Shown: in pieces, positions 1-8,479 of the stretch
Position numbering within the stretch: the first letter of the stretch is position 1
How the letters are laid out: each line of letters begins with the position of its first letter
From: Candidatus Bathyarchaeota archaeon
GTDB taxonomy: Archaea > Thermoproteota > Bathyarchaeia > Bathyarchaeales > Bathyarchaeaceae
Assembly: GCA_004376295.1 (NCBI GenBank)
Contig: SOJZ01000041.1
Location: forward strand, 1 to 64,000
DNA: 64,000 nucleotides
Reading direction: 5' to 3'
Notes under the pieces: model-generated
Told to the model about the DNA's origin: nothing
The model's input: only the letters and a program-made list of their open reading frames with translations
Database searches by the model: none
Made by a program: the position numbers and the translations under genes

Positions 1-55
1 TAGCAATGCTAACAGCCTCGTTAAAAGCTGGAATAATTATACTAACCTTACTCAT
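1..55 (-). CDS. Glycosyltransferase family 2, N-terminus only (cut by window edge)
   Basis: The minus strand from position 55 starts with ATG and reads MSKVSIIIPAFNEAVSIA before the window ends. The SIIIPAFNE segment is the nucleotide-sugar-binding first strand typical of GT-A family 2 glycosyltransferases. Only 18 codons are visible, so substrate and length cannot be judged. It lies close to, and diverges from, a decayed dolichol-phosphate-mannose-synthase-like gene, which suggests a surface-glycan or N-glycosylation neighbourhood. Confidence 0.75.
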   Translation of the reverse strand, partial: MSKVSIIIPAFNEAVSIA

Positions 56-282
56 GAGACACCATCTCGTCAATATCGCTCCTCAGATTTGATTATGAGA
101 ACTCAGATTCCTCCAATTAGATGTTTTTTCTAGGTTTATTAGTTAACAAATATAACCTTTTTTACATTTTATAAAGTACATCTATTCCCAATCTCAATCA
201 ACTACACGACACTGAATCGCTACTGTGTAATCTTAATGTTTAAAACAATAAGGGGTTAAAAGCTTTTAAAAGCTAAACATAA

Positions 283-997
283 GAGATCCCCCCAATTCTT
301 TCCTTTCCCAATCCACCCGGCTACATAGTAACCATGGACGCAGACTACTCCCACAACCCGCAAGACATACCCAAATTGATACATACCGCCCAAAAAGGAT
401 ACGATCCCGTAATCGGCAGCCGATACAGCCCGGGCGGCGAAATCATCGGATGGCACTTCGCTCGATTATTCATCAGCCGTTGCGCCAACCTCATCGCCTC
501 AACTATGGTGGGAATGCGGCCACATGACTGCACCAGCGGCTTCAGATGCTACACATCGCGCTATGTAAAAAGCGTTTTAGACAATCTGCACAGCCAAACA
601 TACGAGATTCAAATGAAAACGTGAAACAAGCTCGGCAAAAGGGTTTCTGATGAAGGAGGTTCCAATACCCTTTGTAAACAGAAAAAGAGGAAAATCAAAG
701 CTAACCAAAAACGAAATTCTGGGAATGGCGCCCTCACTTTTCGCCTCAAAAGACCAAACAAATCCGGAAATGCGCGAATACAGTCCAAAACTAGTCTTCA
801 CGTACACTAAAACTGAGACAAAATCTCTGGACACAATCATCATAGTAGCATCAGGATTAACAGTCACTATAGTGATCGCTTTTCTAGCTTACAAGTTCTC
901 AAAAAGACACAAAACAAAAACTCGACATCACAAAACACGGTCTAAATCACATCTCAGAGGGAGACAAAGAGTAGATGTGTGCACAGCTACCACCTAA
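283..997 (+). pseudogene. Degenerate dolichol-phosphate mannosyltransferase-like GT2 gene
   Basis: A conserved core reads GYIVTMDADYSHNPQDI from about 319 and continues through VIGSRY and TSGFRCY to YEIQMKT, where a TGA stops it at 622-624. One base over, the frame continues as VKQARQKGF. A second one-base shift then gives LMKEVPIPFVNRKRGKSKL, which is the expected family order. The N-terminal third, with the first nucleotide-binding strand, is missing because the frame is closed by a TAA at 280-282. The 3' part ends in one hydrophobic segment and a very basic tail. The gene therefore has an N-terminal truncation and two single-base deletions. Sequencing error could explain the shifts but not the missing 5' end. 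Confidence 0.75.
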
Positions 998-1304
998 AGC
1001 TCTTGATTATAATGTCTAGAAGAATTGCAGCAGCAAACACATTTGGATCAAAAATGCGCGCGCGCAGCTCTTTCACGGACACTAACCTGATCTTCAGAAC
1101 CCACATTCAAAACCTAAACTCTTCTCTGCATAGCCTCAAAGGCTGTCAAAACCCATAATCAAAACCCACGAACCACCTTCGAAGCCCCCCATAAAACGAA
1201 AATTGGCTCAAGAGACCCAGGGCCAATTTATTAAAGCATAAAACAACTACCTGAGAGATAGTAAGAACCACACCACATAACCACCTCATGGATGCGCATA
1301 GTTT
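998..1304. other. Intergenic stretch with one alternating purine-pyrimidine site
   Basis: No convincing gene is seen here. The stretch contains the site TGCGCGCGCGCA at 1055-1066, one of a recurring class of mostly intergenic alternating purine-pyrimidine sites in this window. It separates the decayed glycosyltransferase from the toxin-antitoxin cluster. Confidence 0.4.
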
Positions 1305-1784
1305 ATGGTTCGAGTTTATTTAGAGCTCTCTACACTCGTAGCCTTAGCTAACTCATTCGATTTATTCCATGACGAGACAAAGAAGTTTTTAGACAATATA
1401 AAACGTCTCGGCTTTGAACCGATATCATGCAAGCAGGCTGTAGAAATGGACTTAGCCATAGGTATAGCTAAGAGACCATTAAGAGTGGCTGACGCACTCA
1501 GAATGATGGAGGTAATTGATACCTGTAAAATTAAGCTCCTAAATACGCAGTCAAGAACCCTGCTTATGCTTGTTAAGGAGTATCTAAAAGAAGCGCGGTT
1601 AAACATAGGCGACTTATTACACTACGCTGGAGCAACCTTGTTGAATGCGGATTATCTTGCCTCTTGGAACACTGACGACTTTAACCCCCGCTTCGAGAAA
1701 TCTATAAACAGAGTTAACAGAAGAAAAAACCTTAAAACTATAAAAGTAGGTACACCAACTATCATTTCAGAGTGGTTATCATGA
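1305..1784 (+). CDS. PIN-domain protein (VapC-like ribonuclease candidate)
   Basis: This 159-residue protein has the layout of a PIN nuclease. It has an early acidic residue (E7 in VYLELSTLV), a helical middle, and a C-terminal region reading GDLLHYAGATLLNADYLASWNTDDF, the usual place of the last PIN acidic residues. The first conserved Asp of the family appears as Glu. Its stop overlaps the ATG of a 54-residue helical protein (ATGA), so the two are probably co-translated. This reverses the usual antitoxin-first order. It is the first of four toxin-antitoxin-type modules in a row. Function is inferred from fold only. Confidence 0.65.
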   Translation: MVRVYLELSTLVALANSFDLFHDETKKFLDNIKRLGFEPISCKQAVEMDLAIGIAKRPLRVADALRMMEVIDTCKIKLLNTQSRTLLMLVKEYLKEARLNIGDLLHYAGATLLNADYLASWNTDDFNPRFEKSINRVNRRKNLKTIKVGTPTIISEWLS

Positions 1785-1945
1785 GCAGCGTCGATGTAGT
1801 GAAACAGATACATAAAGATGTAGACCGCCTGCTTAAGGACTTGAGCATAGAGGATCAAGAGATAGTGCTCAAGGAAGCCCACAACGTAGTTGAGAGCCTG
1901 AAAAGGATAGAGCAGATAACAAGCAAAGTTAAAGCTGCTTTATAA
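1781..1945 (+). CDS. Small helical protein coupled to the PIN gene
   Basis: A 54-residue ORF starts MSSVDVVKQIHKDVDR and ends in TSKVKAAL. It overlaps the upstream PIN gene by four bases (ATGA), a typical coupling arrangement. The sequence is almost entirely charged amphipathic helix with no recognised DNA-binding motif. By position it could be an antitoxin or partner of the PIN protein, although antitoxins normally come first. It was found by reading the sequence past the PIN stop. Confidence 0.55.
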   Translation: MSSVDVVKQIHKDVDRLLKDLSIEDQEIVLKEAHNVVESLKRIEQITSKVKAAL

Positions 1946-1957
1946 TTCGCTAGTGCA

Positions 1958-2458
1958 TCATTCTTCTTCCCAAGTCCACTCCAGAGGATTCTCAACACTC
2001 AAGAACGTGTACTTTTTGAAATGTTGTTTGTTTTCTGTCCATATCGTGTCAACGTTCCCCTTCGCCGTGTAGGCCAACACGCAATCGAATACCTCACCGT
2101 CGACAGTCGACAATTCACCAACCCACTTGAACGCCTCACCGTATGCCTCAACGGTTGGAATAAGCTTTCCAATAGCCACACTCTTCTCATAGAGTTTGCA
2201 CAGTTCAGCGGCCTCTTTTGAAGTTAGCGGTTTCCTCACTCTTTTTCCCGTCATGACGGAGTAGAATTCCAAGAGGTTCTGATAAGAAACAAAAGTTTTG
2301 ATTAAACCGCTTATTGAAGCCTTGATAATAAGGGACGCCTCACCATGACATGTGTTTAAACTATCGTGGGCATAACACAGAATCATGGTGTCAAGCAAGA
2401 TACTCTTCTGAGCATGGACACTTTGAGCAACATCGATGCCATCAACCAACATCCTCAT
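1958..2458 (-). CDS. vapC: VapC-type PIN toxin
   Basis: This 166-residue PIN-domain protein carries the first catalytic Asp in SILLDTMILCYAHD (around residue 23) and later acidic residues in DGEVFDCVLAY and DTIWTENKQHF. The family cleaves RNA with a metal-dependent acidic cluster. It is downstream of an AbrB/SpoVT-fold antitoxin and overlaps its 3' end by 17 bases, the classic VapBC arrangement. The start is not certain: the first conserved strand begins about 18 residues in, so a downstream start is possible. Confidence 0.85.
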   Translation of the reverse strand: MRMLVDGIDVAQSVHAQKSILLDTMILCYAHDSLNTCHGEASLIIKASISGLIKTFVSYQNLLEFYSVMTGKRVRKPLTSKEAAELCKLYEKSVAIGKLIPTVEAYGEAFKWVGELSTVDGEVFDCVLAYTAKGNVDTIWTENKQHFKKYTFLSVENPLEWTWEEE

Positions 2459-2678
2459 AAATTTCCCTTCTTGTCAAGCCTCCCGGCACACCGATCTCAC
2501 GAGCATTCACCAAGGCATCAAGAATTTGCTCATCAGCCGTTTTTCGCTTCAACTCAACCTTAAAACTCTTCCTGTCTAAAACCGCCAAAGTTAGCTTATC
2601 CCCATTTCTCAAACCAATCTTCTCTCTCACCCCAGCCGGAACATAAATCTTCTTTTTATGATAAGTTGTTTCAACCAT
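2442..2678 (-). CDS. vapB: AbrB/SpoVT-fold antitoxin (VapB-type)
   Basis: This 78-residue protein has an N-terminal swapped-hairpin DNA-binding motif (KKIYVPAGVREKIGLRNGDKL) followed by a charged tail that normally wraps the toxin. The family represses its own operon and neutralises a PIN toxin. It overlaps the vapC gene by 17 bases, and both read on the minus strand. The divergent upstream region is AT-rich with repeated CCCACAT units near 2710-2730. Confidence 0.85.
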   Translation of the reverse strand: MVETTYHKKKIYVPAGVREKIGLRNGDKLTLAVLDRKSFKVELKRKTADEQILDALVNAREIGVPGGLTRREIYEDVG

Positions 2679-3352
2679 TCCAAGTCACCTTAACCAAGTA
2701 CTCCATACCCACATACCCACATATAAATGTACCCACACTAACACCAACCCACAAAATCTTAACTGTACACGCGAAGCACGTTGACAGGGGGGTTTTTGTA
2801 ATGATGTTCTACGGATTTACCGCCAAAATAGCTGAAAGACTTAGCACTGGATGATAAGGCATGAGAGAAAAATGGTTTAAGAAGCGGCCGTTCAAAGCTT
2901 GTTTAGGAAGGCCAGAGAGCTTAACACGGACTGTTATGACTACGTTAGACGCTGACTAGCAGCACGATCTTGGTGAACAAAACTCACGAGAAACATTCAT
3001 GGAACGCTGACTAGTACCAAAGGAGCCTTGTGGGAATTAGCCTTTAACACTCGATAGCCTTTACAATCCAATACGCGCAAAATAGGACATGGACAATAAT
3101 ATGAACCGATATTAGGTTCCCACTCTGTAAATGAAACTTTTGCTAAACCATTGATGAAATATATGAATAGCAGCGAGCTTTATCGTTGTTCCCAGCACGC
3201 ACATTCTAGACGGGTCAAAAAAATTCCTTAAAGGAATAACCGCTACGAGTAATATGGTAGAGATCAAAAACAACATGAAGCACTTGCAGTTTACACAGCA
3301 AAAAGAAAAGGAATATACTAAGACCATCTACAAGTCAAACAAAGCTTCAACA
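2679..3352. other. Intergenic stretch between toxin-antitoxin modules, no supported gene
   Basis: About 670 bases hold no convincing gene on either strand. Short open frames exist (for example 3112-3327 minus) but show no family features or good start sites. A plus-strand stretch around 2885-2955 reads AAVQSLFRKARELNTDCYDYVRR before a stop. It has the feel of a decayed helical or HEPN-like fragment, but this cannot be supported. Confidence 0.35.
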
Positions 3353-3796
3353 TTACGTCCTCTGCATGGTTGTTCTCTTGAGATGTTTCTCTATCTCATC
3401 GACAACAAATCTGGCATTGTCAATTATCGCTCTAGCTTTCTCTTGAGTATAATATTCCATGGGCGTCACCCACTCACCAGCCACCTTAAGAGGGTACCGT
3501 GCATACACAACTTCTCTTTGTATTTGCCTACCCCGGTCAATCAATTGCACATACCTTTCTTCCTTTAACAATTCTGGCTTCGCTCTCCTGAGGACAGCAG
3601 CCAAACCGCTGATTGCTCTATGATTTTTTGCTTCATCTCCTCCAAGCTTAAGAATCATAGCATTCGCAGCACTTTCAACAGCCATTGAAGCATGAAAAAC
3701 AGCAGAGTCACATTCACCAGCGTGAAAACGCTTTTCTGCTCTAGAAAGATTCACTTCAGCGATCCTTAATAACACTTCTACCTTACTTTCAACCAT
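3353..3796 (-). CDS. HEPN-domain protein (partner of MNT nucleotidyltransferase)
   Basis: This 147-residue all-helical protein has the HEPN hallmarks SRAEKRFHAGECDSAVFHASMAVESAANAMI, with the interaction helix seen in HEPN/MNT toxin pairs. The C-terminal part reads RGRQIQREVVYARYPL. No clear R-x4-6-H ribonuclease motif is present, so nuclease activity is doubtful. It overlaps the 3' end of the upstream nucleotidyltransferase gene by 19 bases, so the two form one operon. In this family the nucleotidyltransferase can act as antitoxin by adenylylating HEPN. Confidence 0.85.
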   Translation of the reverse strand: MVESKVEVLLRIAEVNLSRAEKRFHAGECDSAVFHASMAVESAANAMILKLGGDEAKNHRAISGLAAVLRRAKPELLKEERYVQLIDRGRQIQREVVYARYPLKVAGEWVTPMEYYTQEKARAIIDNARFVVDEIEKHLKRTTMQRT

Positions 3797-4416
3797 ATCC
3801 TTACTTCCTTCAAGTAATCATGGTTACGCTTAATTTCTTCAATTCTATTATGCAAAATTTGAGTGAATTCACCAGTTTTATCTACCAAAACCTCAAAGCC
3901 CTCAGCTACGCCGAAGATAATTCCACCTTCGTGCGAGTGAATGTTATCCAAAAAATCTTCTTCCGTTAAAACTAAGGGCTCAATTGTTATGTGATACTTC
4001 GATTCCAGCTCCGAAATTTTTGACATAACTTCCTCTCTCACTTTCTCCACAGGCTCACTCACAACAATTATCATATCTAAATCGCTGTATTCATGAGCTT
4101 TTTTCTGAGCCACCCCGCCAAAAAGGATAATCGTCCTAACAAAACGTAACTTTGCGAGTTCACCTGCCATTCGTTTGGCCTGGAAGTTCATATACAAACT
4201 CAATTCATAGCCGGAAACCGAAGGCTCCCCACTTAGACCATACCATTTCCCATTCTTCTCAACAACGCCTCTGCATTCCAACTCTTTAAGTTTGATTGTC
4301 AACCACCTGTCGCTCAATGCGGTTTCTAACCTCAACTCGCCGTAAGTGTGCTTCCCATGCTTCAAGGTTAGGACAATTCTCCCTTCAGGGGTTAAGGAAA
4401 CCAACTCCACTTTCAA
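3778..4416 (-). CDS. MNT-type nucleotidyltransferase with N-terminal winged helix
   Basis: This 212-residue protein carries the minimal nucleotidyltransferase motif ILFGGVAQKKAHEYSDLDMIIV, with the paired Asp residues of the Pol-beta fold, around residues 97-118. Residues 1-65 look like a winged helix (TYGELRLETALSDRWLTIKLKELECRGVVEKNG). The C-terminal half contains a strand with IEPLVLTEEDF. It is followed by an overlapping HEPN gene, so this is a HEPN/MNT module. The fused winged helix may make it its own transcriptional regulator. Confidence 0.85.
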   Translation of the reverse strand: MKVELVSLTPEGRIVLTLKHGKHTYGELRLETALSDRWLTIKLKELECRGVVEKNGKWYGLSGEPSVSGYELSLYMNFQAKRMAGELAKLRFVRTIILFGGVAQKKAHEYSDLDMIIVVSEPVEKVREEVMSKISELESKYHITIEPLVLTEEDFLDNIHSHEGGIIFGVAEGFEVLVDKTGEFTQILHNRIEEIKRNHDYLKEVRIWLKVR

Positions 4417-4477
4417 ACCTCTAGAGAAGGAGTAGAGAGAACCAATAAAAACTTTACTAAGTAAAGCAAAAGACTTT

Positions 4478-4500
4478 CACTCCTAGCGACGTGAGGAGTG
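4478..4500. promoter_or_regulatory. Inverted repeat upstream of AbrB gene (possible operator)
   Basis: CACTCCT (4478-4484) and AGGAGTG (4494-4500) form a perfect 7-bp inverted repeat around a 9-base spacer. It sits just upstream of a TATA-like AGTTTATTT (4506-4514). AbrB-fold antitoxins usually autoregulate through such sites, so this is a candidate operator; that role is inferred. Confidence 0.45.
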
Positions 4501-4538
4501 GGAAAGTTTATTTGGTGGGACGTGGGAGATATTTCTCG

Positions 4539-4793
4539 GTGGTACAGTTGAGTGAAGCAACAGTCAAGGTTGATGCAAAGGGAAGAATCGTCATACCTTC
4601 CAAGATTCGGAGGGAGCTGGACATAAGAAACATTGTAAAAATTAAAGTGGAAGGGGGCAAGATCACCTTGAAGCCCATTGAGGATCCCTTAAAGTCTTTG
4701 GAAAAACTTGTTGTTAAAGGTACAAAGGATGTGGAGAGAGAGATCAGAAGGCTACGTGAAGTTGCTAAGCGTGAACTCCTCACGAGGGCTTAA
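4539..4793 (+). CDS. AbrB/SpoVT-fold antitoxin
   Basis: The core ATVKVDAKGRIVIPSKIRRELDIRN is a textbook AbrB/MazE-type swapped-hairpin motif, followed by a charged helical tail. I chose the GTG at 4539 because a TATA-like box at 4506-4514 would place transcription start at about this codon (leaderless), and because homologous proteins start close to the AbrB core. A longer frame opens at GTG 4491, but that codon lies inside the inverted repeat. A PIN gene follows within a few bases. Confidence 0.8.
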   Translation: MVQLSEATVKVDAKGRIVIPSKIRRELDIRNIVKIKVEGGKITLKPIEDPLKSLEKLVVKGTKDVEREIRRLREVAKRELLTRA

Positions 4794-4795
4794 CG

Positions 4796-5212
4796 CTGCC
4801 CATCCTCATCGAAACAGATATCTTGCTTGCCCTTATATCACCCGAAGATAAACATCACACTGAGACAACAAGACTTCTCGACAAGATTCTCGGAGACTCA
4901 CGCCTCTCACCATACTCGCTTATAGAATTGGATCTACTGCTAAGGTCTGGAGAAATCGTCGTCAGAGAAGTTAAGACCTTCTATACAACGCTCAGCAATC
5001 TCTTCAAATATAGAGAAATAAGCTTGTTGCCAGCAAAACCTATCAATCACGGTGAAGCTTATGAACTGAGACGGAAGTATAAGGAGTTAACATACTTCGA
5101 CAGTCTTCATGCCGCGGTTGGAATAGCAGAAAACCTAGAACTTGTAAGCTACGACAAAGAATACGCAAAGATAACAGAGTTAGAGTATAACCATCCAAAC
5201 AAGCACATCTAA
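4796..5212 (+). CDS. PIN-domain toxin with probable CTG start
   Basis: The protein reads PILIETDILLALISPEDKHH and later YFDSLHAAVGIAENLELVSYDKEY, giving the four-acidic-residue PIN layout. The first catalytic Asp precedes the first ordinary start codon in this frame (TTG 4823), so a start at 4823 would remove it. Upstream in frame there is no ATG, GTG or TTG before a TGA at 4772. CTG at 4796 lies two bases after the AbrB stop and eight bases after GAGGG, so it is the best start. This is a VapC-like toxin paired with the preceding AbrB antitoxin. Confidence 0.8.
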   Translation: MPILIETDILLALISPEDKHHTETTRLLDKILGDSRLSPYSLIELDLLLRSGEIVVREVKTFYTTLSNLFKYREISLLPAKPINHGEAYELRRKYKELTYFDSLHAAVGIAENLELVSYDKEYAKITELEYNHPNKHI

Positions 5213-5260
5213 AGGATTAGCCCAAAATAGCCTCATCAACACCACAGCCAAAAATACGCC

Positions 5261-5311
5261 AAAAAATTATAGGGGGTCCAATAAACGAGAGAAACACGCA
5301 AATAACGTAAC
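5261..5311 (+). repeat. Dispersed intergenic module, copy A
   Basis: AATTATAGGGGGTCC, then GAGAGAAAC, then CGCAAATAACGTAAC are found here, about 85-135 bases upstream of an MBL-fold gene. The same ordered blocks occur at 45131-45183, and on the minus strand at 48371-48437. The orientation points toward the downstream gene, so a regulatory role is plausible but inferred. Confidence 0.6.
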
Positions 5312-5395
5312 AAAATTATCATACATCCCACGATAGGCACGAACACTCGTAGAAGAAACACATTTTAACACCAAATCTTTCTATGAAAAGATGCA

Positions 5396-6034
5396 ATGAT
5401 TGTAAAAATGTTAACTCTTGGAACACTGTACACGAACTGTTACGTCGTAGGCTGCGCTGAAACCAAAGAAGCATTAATCATTGACCCTGGATTTGAAGAA
5501 AATGAGGAAGCTGAGAGAGTTTTAAGAGAGGTAAATCAGCACGGTTTACGAGTTAAGTACATCGTGAATACACACGGTCACCCCGACCACATAGGGGGCA
5601 ACGGAATTATCAAAAAGGCGACTGGTGCTCCCATTCTGATTCATGAATATGACGCACCGATGTTGACAGGTGGGGCAGACAATGTGTCTGGGCTATTTGG
5701 GCTACGCGCAACGTCTCCGCCAGCTGATAAAATGCTTCACGAAGGAGACGTTATCCAGTTCGGAAAAATTACGCTCAGGGTTCTTCACACACCGGGACAC
5801 AGCAAAGGCAGCATATCCCTCTTAGGCGATGATGCTGTTTTCACTGGAGATACATTGTTCGCAGGGTCTATAGGCAGATACGATCTCCCAGGCGCATCCT
5901 ACAAAGAAATCATACGTTCCGTCAAAAGGTTAGCAACACTACCGGAGCATGTAAAAGTATATTCAGGGCACGGTCCGACATCCACAATAGGCACAGAGAA
6001 AAAGAGCAATCCCTTCTTGCAAATGAGCGCATGA
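5396..6034 (+). CDS. Metallo-beta-lactamase-fold hydrolase (glyoxalase II-like)
   Basis: This 212-residue single-domain MBL protein has the metal motif THGHPDH at about residues 59-65, the third-metal His in LHTPGHSKGS and the bridging Asp in FTGDTLFAGSIGRYDLPGAS. The sequence resembles hydroxyacylglutathione-hydrolase-like thioester hydrolases, with a probable two-metal centre. The substrate cannot be told from sequence. It is transcribed alone, with the dispersed GGGGGTC/CGCAAATAACG module upstream. Confidence 0.85.
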   Translation: MIVKMLTLGTLYTNCYVVGCAETKEALIIDPGFEENEEAERVLREVNQHGLRVKYIVNTHGHPDHIGGNGIIKKATGAPILIHEYDAPMLTGGADNVSGLFGLRATSPPADKMLHEGDVIQFGKITLRVLHTPGHSKGSISLLGDDAVFTGDTLFAGSIGRYDLPGASYKEIIRSVKRLATLPEHVKVYSGHGPTSTIGTEKKSNPFLQMSA

Positions 6035-6038
6035 TCGT

Positions 6039-6815
6039 TTACAAGGTTTCCTTGAACAGGTCTTCTTCTCTTGAAATGTTTAAATCCTCTATCGAGAAAG
6101 CCTCGTTTAGTTCTGTTCGAGTCAAGTTTTTGATAATAACTACCGGCATGGTTTCTTTTCCTTGCCCCATAACAAGCTCTGCAGCGGAAGCAATCTCATC
6201 TACTATAGCAACGTTTTTCACTTTTAACACATAATCAAACAGATCTTTTTGACCCCGATAATCCTTGAACGGATTGATGTCAGCTATTCCTATGGCGAAC
6301 TCAACCTGCGCTCTTCTAAACGGACGACTGTATGTGTCGCATATAACGACCGCTACTCTACTGCCAGTTAGTTTCATGATTTCAGACCGTATTCTTTTCG
6401 CGGATTCATCTGAGTTCTTGGGCAAGAGCGCATAAGAGTCTTCACCAGATACGTTAGATTTGTCTATTCCCGCGTTTATACATATCAAGCCACTTTCGTT
6501 TTCCACAATGAGTATCTCTGGAGAAACTTTCACTATTCTTTTCGCTTCCCTCAGCACCAACTCAACGAATCTGGGGTCCTTTGACGTAATTTTCGCTATT
6601 TCTTCTGCTCTTTCAGACGGTTTTACGTCTTCCAACTGGACTATTCTTCCCTCTGCCTTTGACACTACTTTTTGTGCAACAACCACAATGTCCCCATCGT
6701 CTATAGATACGCTGTTCTTTTTTGCAGTTTCAACAATTATTTTCGCTAGGTTGTCTCCGGCTCTCACTAAGGGAAAACCTACAAGACCTACGATGCTGAC
6801 AATTTTCGCCTGCAT
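6039..6815 (-). CDS. cofE: Coenzyme F420-0:L-glutamate ligase
   Basis: This protein of about 258 residues aligns by motif with CofE: an N-terminal VGLVGFPLVRAGDNLAKII, then GDIVVVAQKVVSKAEGR, SGLICINAGIDKSN, and VVICDTYSRPFRRAQVEFAIGIADINPFKDYRGQ. CofE adds gamma-linked glutamates to F420-0 with GTP, in the cytoplasm. I chose the ATG at 6815 rather than 6842 because GAAGGG precedes it at good spacing and known CofE proteins start about here. It converges on the MBL gene with four bases between stops. It indicates deazaflavin-dependent redox chemistry in this organism. Confidence 0.93.
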   Translation of the reverse strand: MQAKIVSIVGLVGFPLVRAGDNLAKIIVETAKKNSVSIDDGDIVVVAQKVVSKAEGRIVQLEDVKPSERAEEIAKITSKDPRFVELVLREAKRIVKVSPEILIVENESGLICINAGIDKSNVSGEDSYALLPKNSDESAKRIRSEIMKLTGSRVAVVICDTYSRPFRRAQVEFAIGIADINPFKDYRGQKDLFDYVLKVKNVAIVDEIASAAELVMGQGKETMPVVIIKNLTRTELNEAFSIEDLNISREEDLFKETL

Positions 6816-7015
6816 GTTATACCCTTCAAACCGAGTTCGCATGGTTGCCTTTTCTTATACAAGAACCTCAGTGATATATTTTCAATAATAGACTTGTAAA
6901 GGCTTGCATCAAAAAGAAACTGACGGCGTGGAAACTCGATTTTGTCGTGGTAAAGACGGGAAGAAAGCTTCCAAGGGTAGAACCGTGAACAAAGAAAATG
7001 CTTATTTAATGTGCT

Positions 7016-7930
7016 TTGTTCAAAAACCTTGATGCTAGCTTGGAGATTCAACTAAATCAGTTGGTCACGCCCTTCAGTTTAGAGCATACCTTAAGATGCG
7101 GTCAGTCGTTTCGATGGAGAAAACTGGGCGACTGGTGGTACGGTGTTGTCGATGAAAAAGTTGTTAAGATTAGACAGATCGACGATAAGTTGTGGTTTCA
7201 AACTTTTCCTGAAGAAGCGAATGCTGCGTTCATGAGAAACTACTTCAGGCTGAATGACAACTTACCGCACATACTGTCCCAAATCAGTAGAGATGAGCAC
7301 ATAAGAAGAGCTATCCAACGCTTCTCTGGGCTAAGAATCATCCGACAACAACCATGGGAATGCCTAATCTCTTATATCTGCGCAACATACAAGAACATTC
7401 CAGCAATCAAAGAAACGATTCTCAACTTATCCAAACGGTTTGGAACAAAAATAACATTTGACGACTATGATTTCTACACGTTTCCCAAACCCAGCGACTT
7501 GGCTAACTCAGATATCGAAGTCTTGAGAAAGTGTAAGCTAGGGTTTAGGGCAAAGCGGGTTTTGAAAACCTCTAGAATTATACACAAGGAAGAACTTGAT
7601 TTGGAAGCTTTGAGGAAAACGGATTATGAACACGCTAGAAACGAGCTCTTGTCACTGCCCGGGGTTGGACCGAAAGTTGCAGACTGCGTCCTCCTCTTCT
7701 CTTTAGACAAACTCGAGGCGTTTCCCGTGGACGTTTGGATGAGGCGCATAATCCTGGAATATTATTCTAGCCATTTTGAACCTTTGTTCATTGAAAAAAT
7801 TCGGAACAAAAGATCGCTTACACCTCGCGAATATAGAGAGATTAGCTTGTTTGGGCGAAGATATTTTGGGCGATACGCGGGGTATGCGCAGGAGTATCTG
7901 TTTCACTACGAAAGGCATCAATCAAGATAG
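7016..7930 (+). CDS. ogg: OGG1-type 8-oxoguanine DNA glycosylase/lyase
   Basis: This 304-residue protein has an N-terminal OGG1-like beta domain (TLRCGQSFRWRK, residues 25-36) and a helix-hairpin-helix domain with LSLPGVGPKVADCVLLFSL. Lys220 of GPKVADC matches the catalytic Lys of OGG1, and Asp239 of FPVDVW matches the conserved Asp. It removes 8-oxoguanine from DNA and cleaves the strand by beta-elimination. The start is TTG; no ATG or GTG lies in frame near the conserved N-terminus. It is followed by a convergent acetyltransferase gene. Confidence 0.92.
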   Translation: MFKNLDASLEIQLNQLVTPFSLEHTLRCGQSFRWRKLGDWWYGVVDEKVVKIRQIDDKLWFQTFPEEANAAFMRNYFRLNDNLPHILSQISRDEHIRRAIQRFSGLRIIRQQPWECLISYICATYKNIPAIKETILNLSKRFGTKITFDDYDFYTFPKPSDLANSDIEVLRKCKLGFRAKRVLKTSRIIHKEELDLEALRKTDYEHARNELLSLPGVGPKVADCVLLFSLDKLEAFPVDVWMRRIILEYYSSHFEPLFIEKIRNKRSLTPREYREISLFGRRYFGRYAGYAQEYLFHYERHQSR

Positions 7931-7939
7931 GATTTGATA

Positions 7940-8479
7940 TTATAGTTCTAACCTTACAAGAGGGAATTCTGGGTTTGTTTCGTCTTTTATGTGAAATCCT
8001 TTTTTGAGATAGATCTCGATTGGTCCGGAAGGGTTGTTAGACGACCCTCTTCTTGCAAATGTTTCAATAGCTTTGAAGCCTCGTTTCTTCAGGTCTAAGA
8101 TGATGCTTTCAAGTAGTTTCATGCCTATGCCTCTTCCACGTAAAGCCTTTTTGGTAATGTATAGGCAGGAAAGAAAAATGGTGCCGTCTCCTAACCGTCC
8201 AACTAGCTTAGACCCATAGCTACTGATATTAGGAAGATGAGTGACGGGTCCGTATTGAGCGTAACCCACTGCACTATCGTTATAGTAAACAATTTTGCCG
8301 CAGTTTCCAAACTCTCTCAACGTTTGGAGAAACCACTCTTTCTTCTTTCTTACCAACTCTGACTTCAGGAGCTTCGCCTTTTCGGAATCCTCGGGAAACT
8401 CCCAATACAGACAGCTTCTGCAAGGTTCTGGAACGTCATCTAAGTTTTCTCGCGTAATGCCCTTGACTACAGCCTTCAT
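7940..8479 (-). CDS. GNAT-family N-acetyltransferase
   Basis: This protein of about 179 residues has the GNAT acetyl-CoA pyrophosphate-binding loop in KKALRGRGIGMKLLESII, followed by the C-terminal strand-helix FKAIETFARRG and YLKKGFHIKD. An N-terminal CRSCLYWEFPED segment carries two cysteines. The acceptor substrate is unknown. ATG 8479 has GAGTGA just upstream; an alternative GTG lies at 8485. The gene is monocistronic. Confidence 0.8.
   Translation of the reverse strand: MKAVVKGITRENLDDVPEPCRSCLYWEFPEDSEKAKLLKSELVRKKKEWFLQTLREFGNCGKIVYYNDSAVGYAQYGPVTHLPNISSYGSKLVGRLGDGTIFLSCLYITKKALRGRGIGMKLLESIILDLKKRGFKAIETFARRGSSNNPSGPIEIYLKKGFHIKDETNPEFPLVRLEL

Noticed and set aside
3112-3327. 71-residue minus-strand ORF with hydrophobic N-terminus
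   Set aside because: C/F-rich low-quality sequence with no ribosome site or promoter; not separable from chance.
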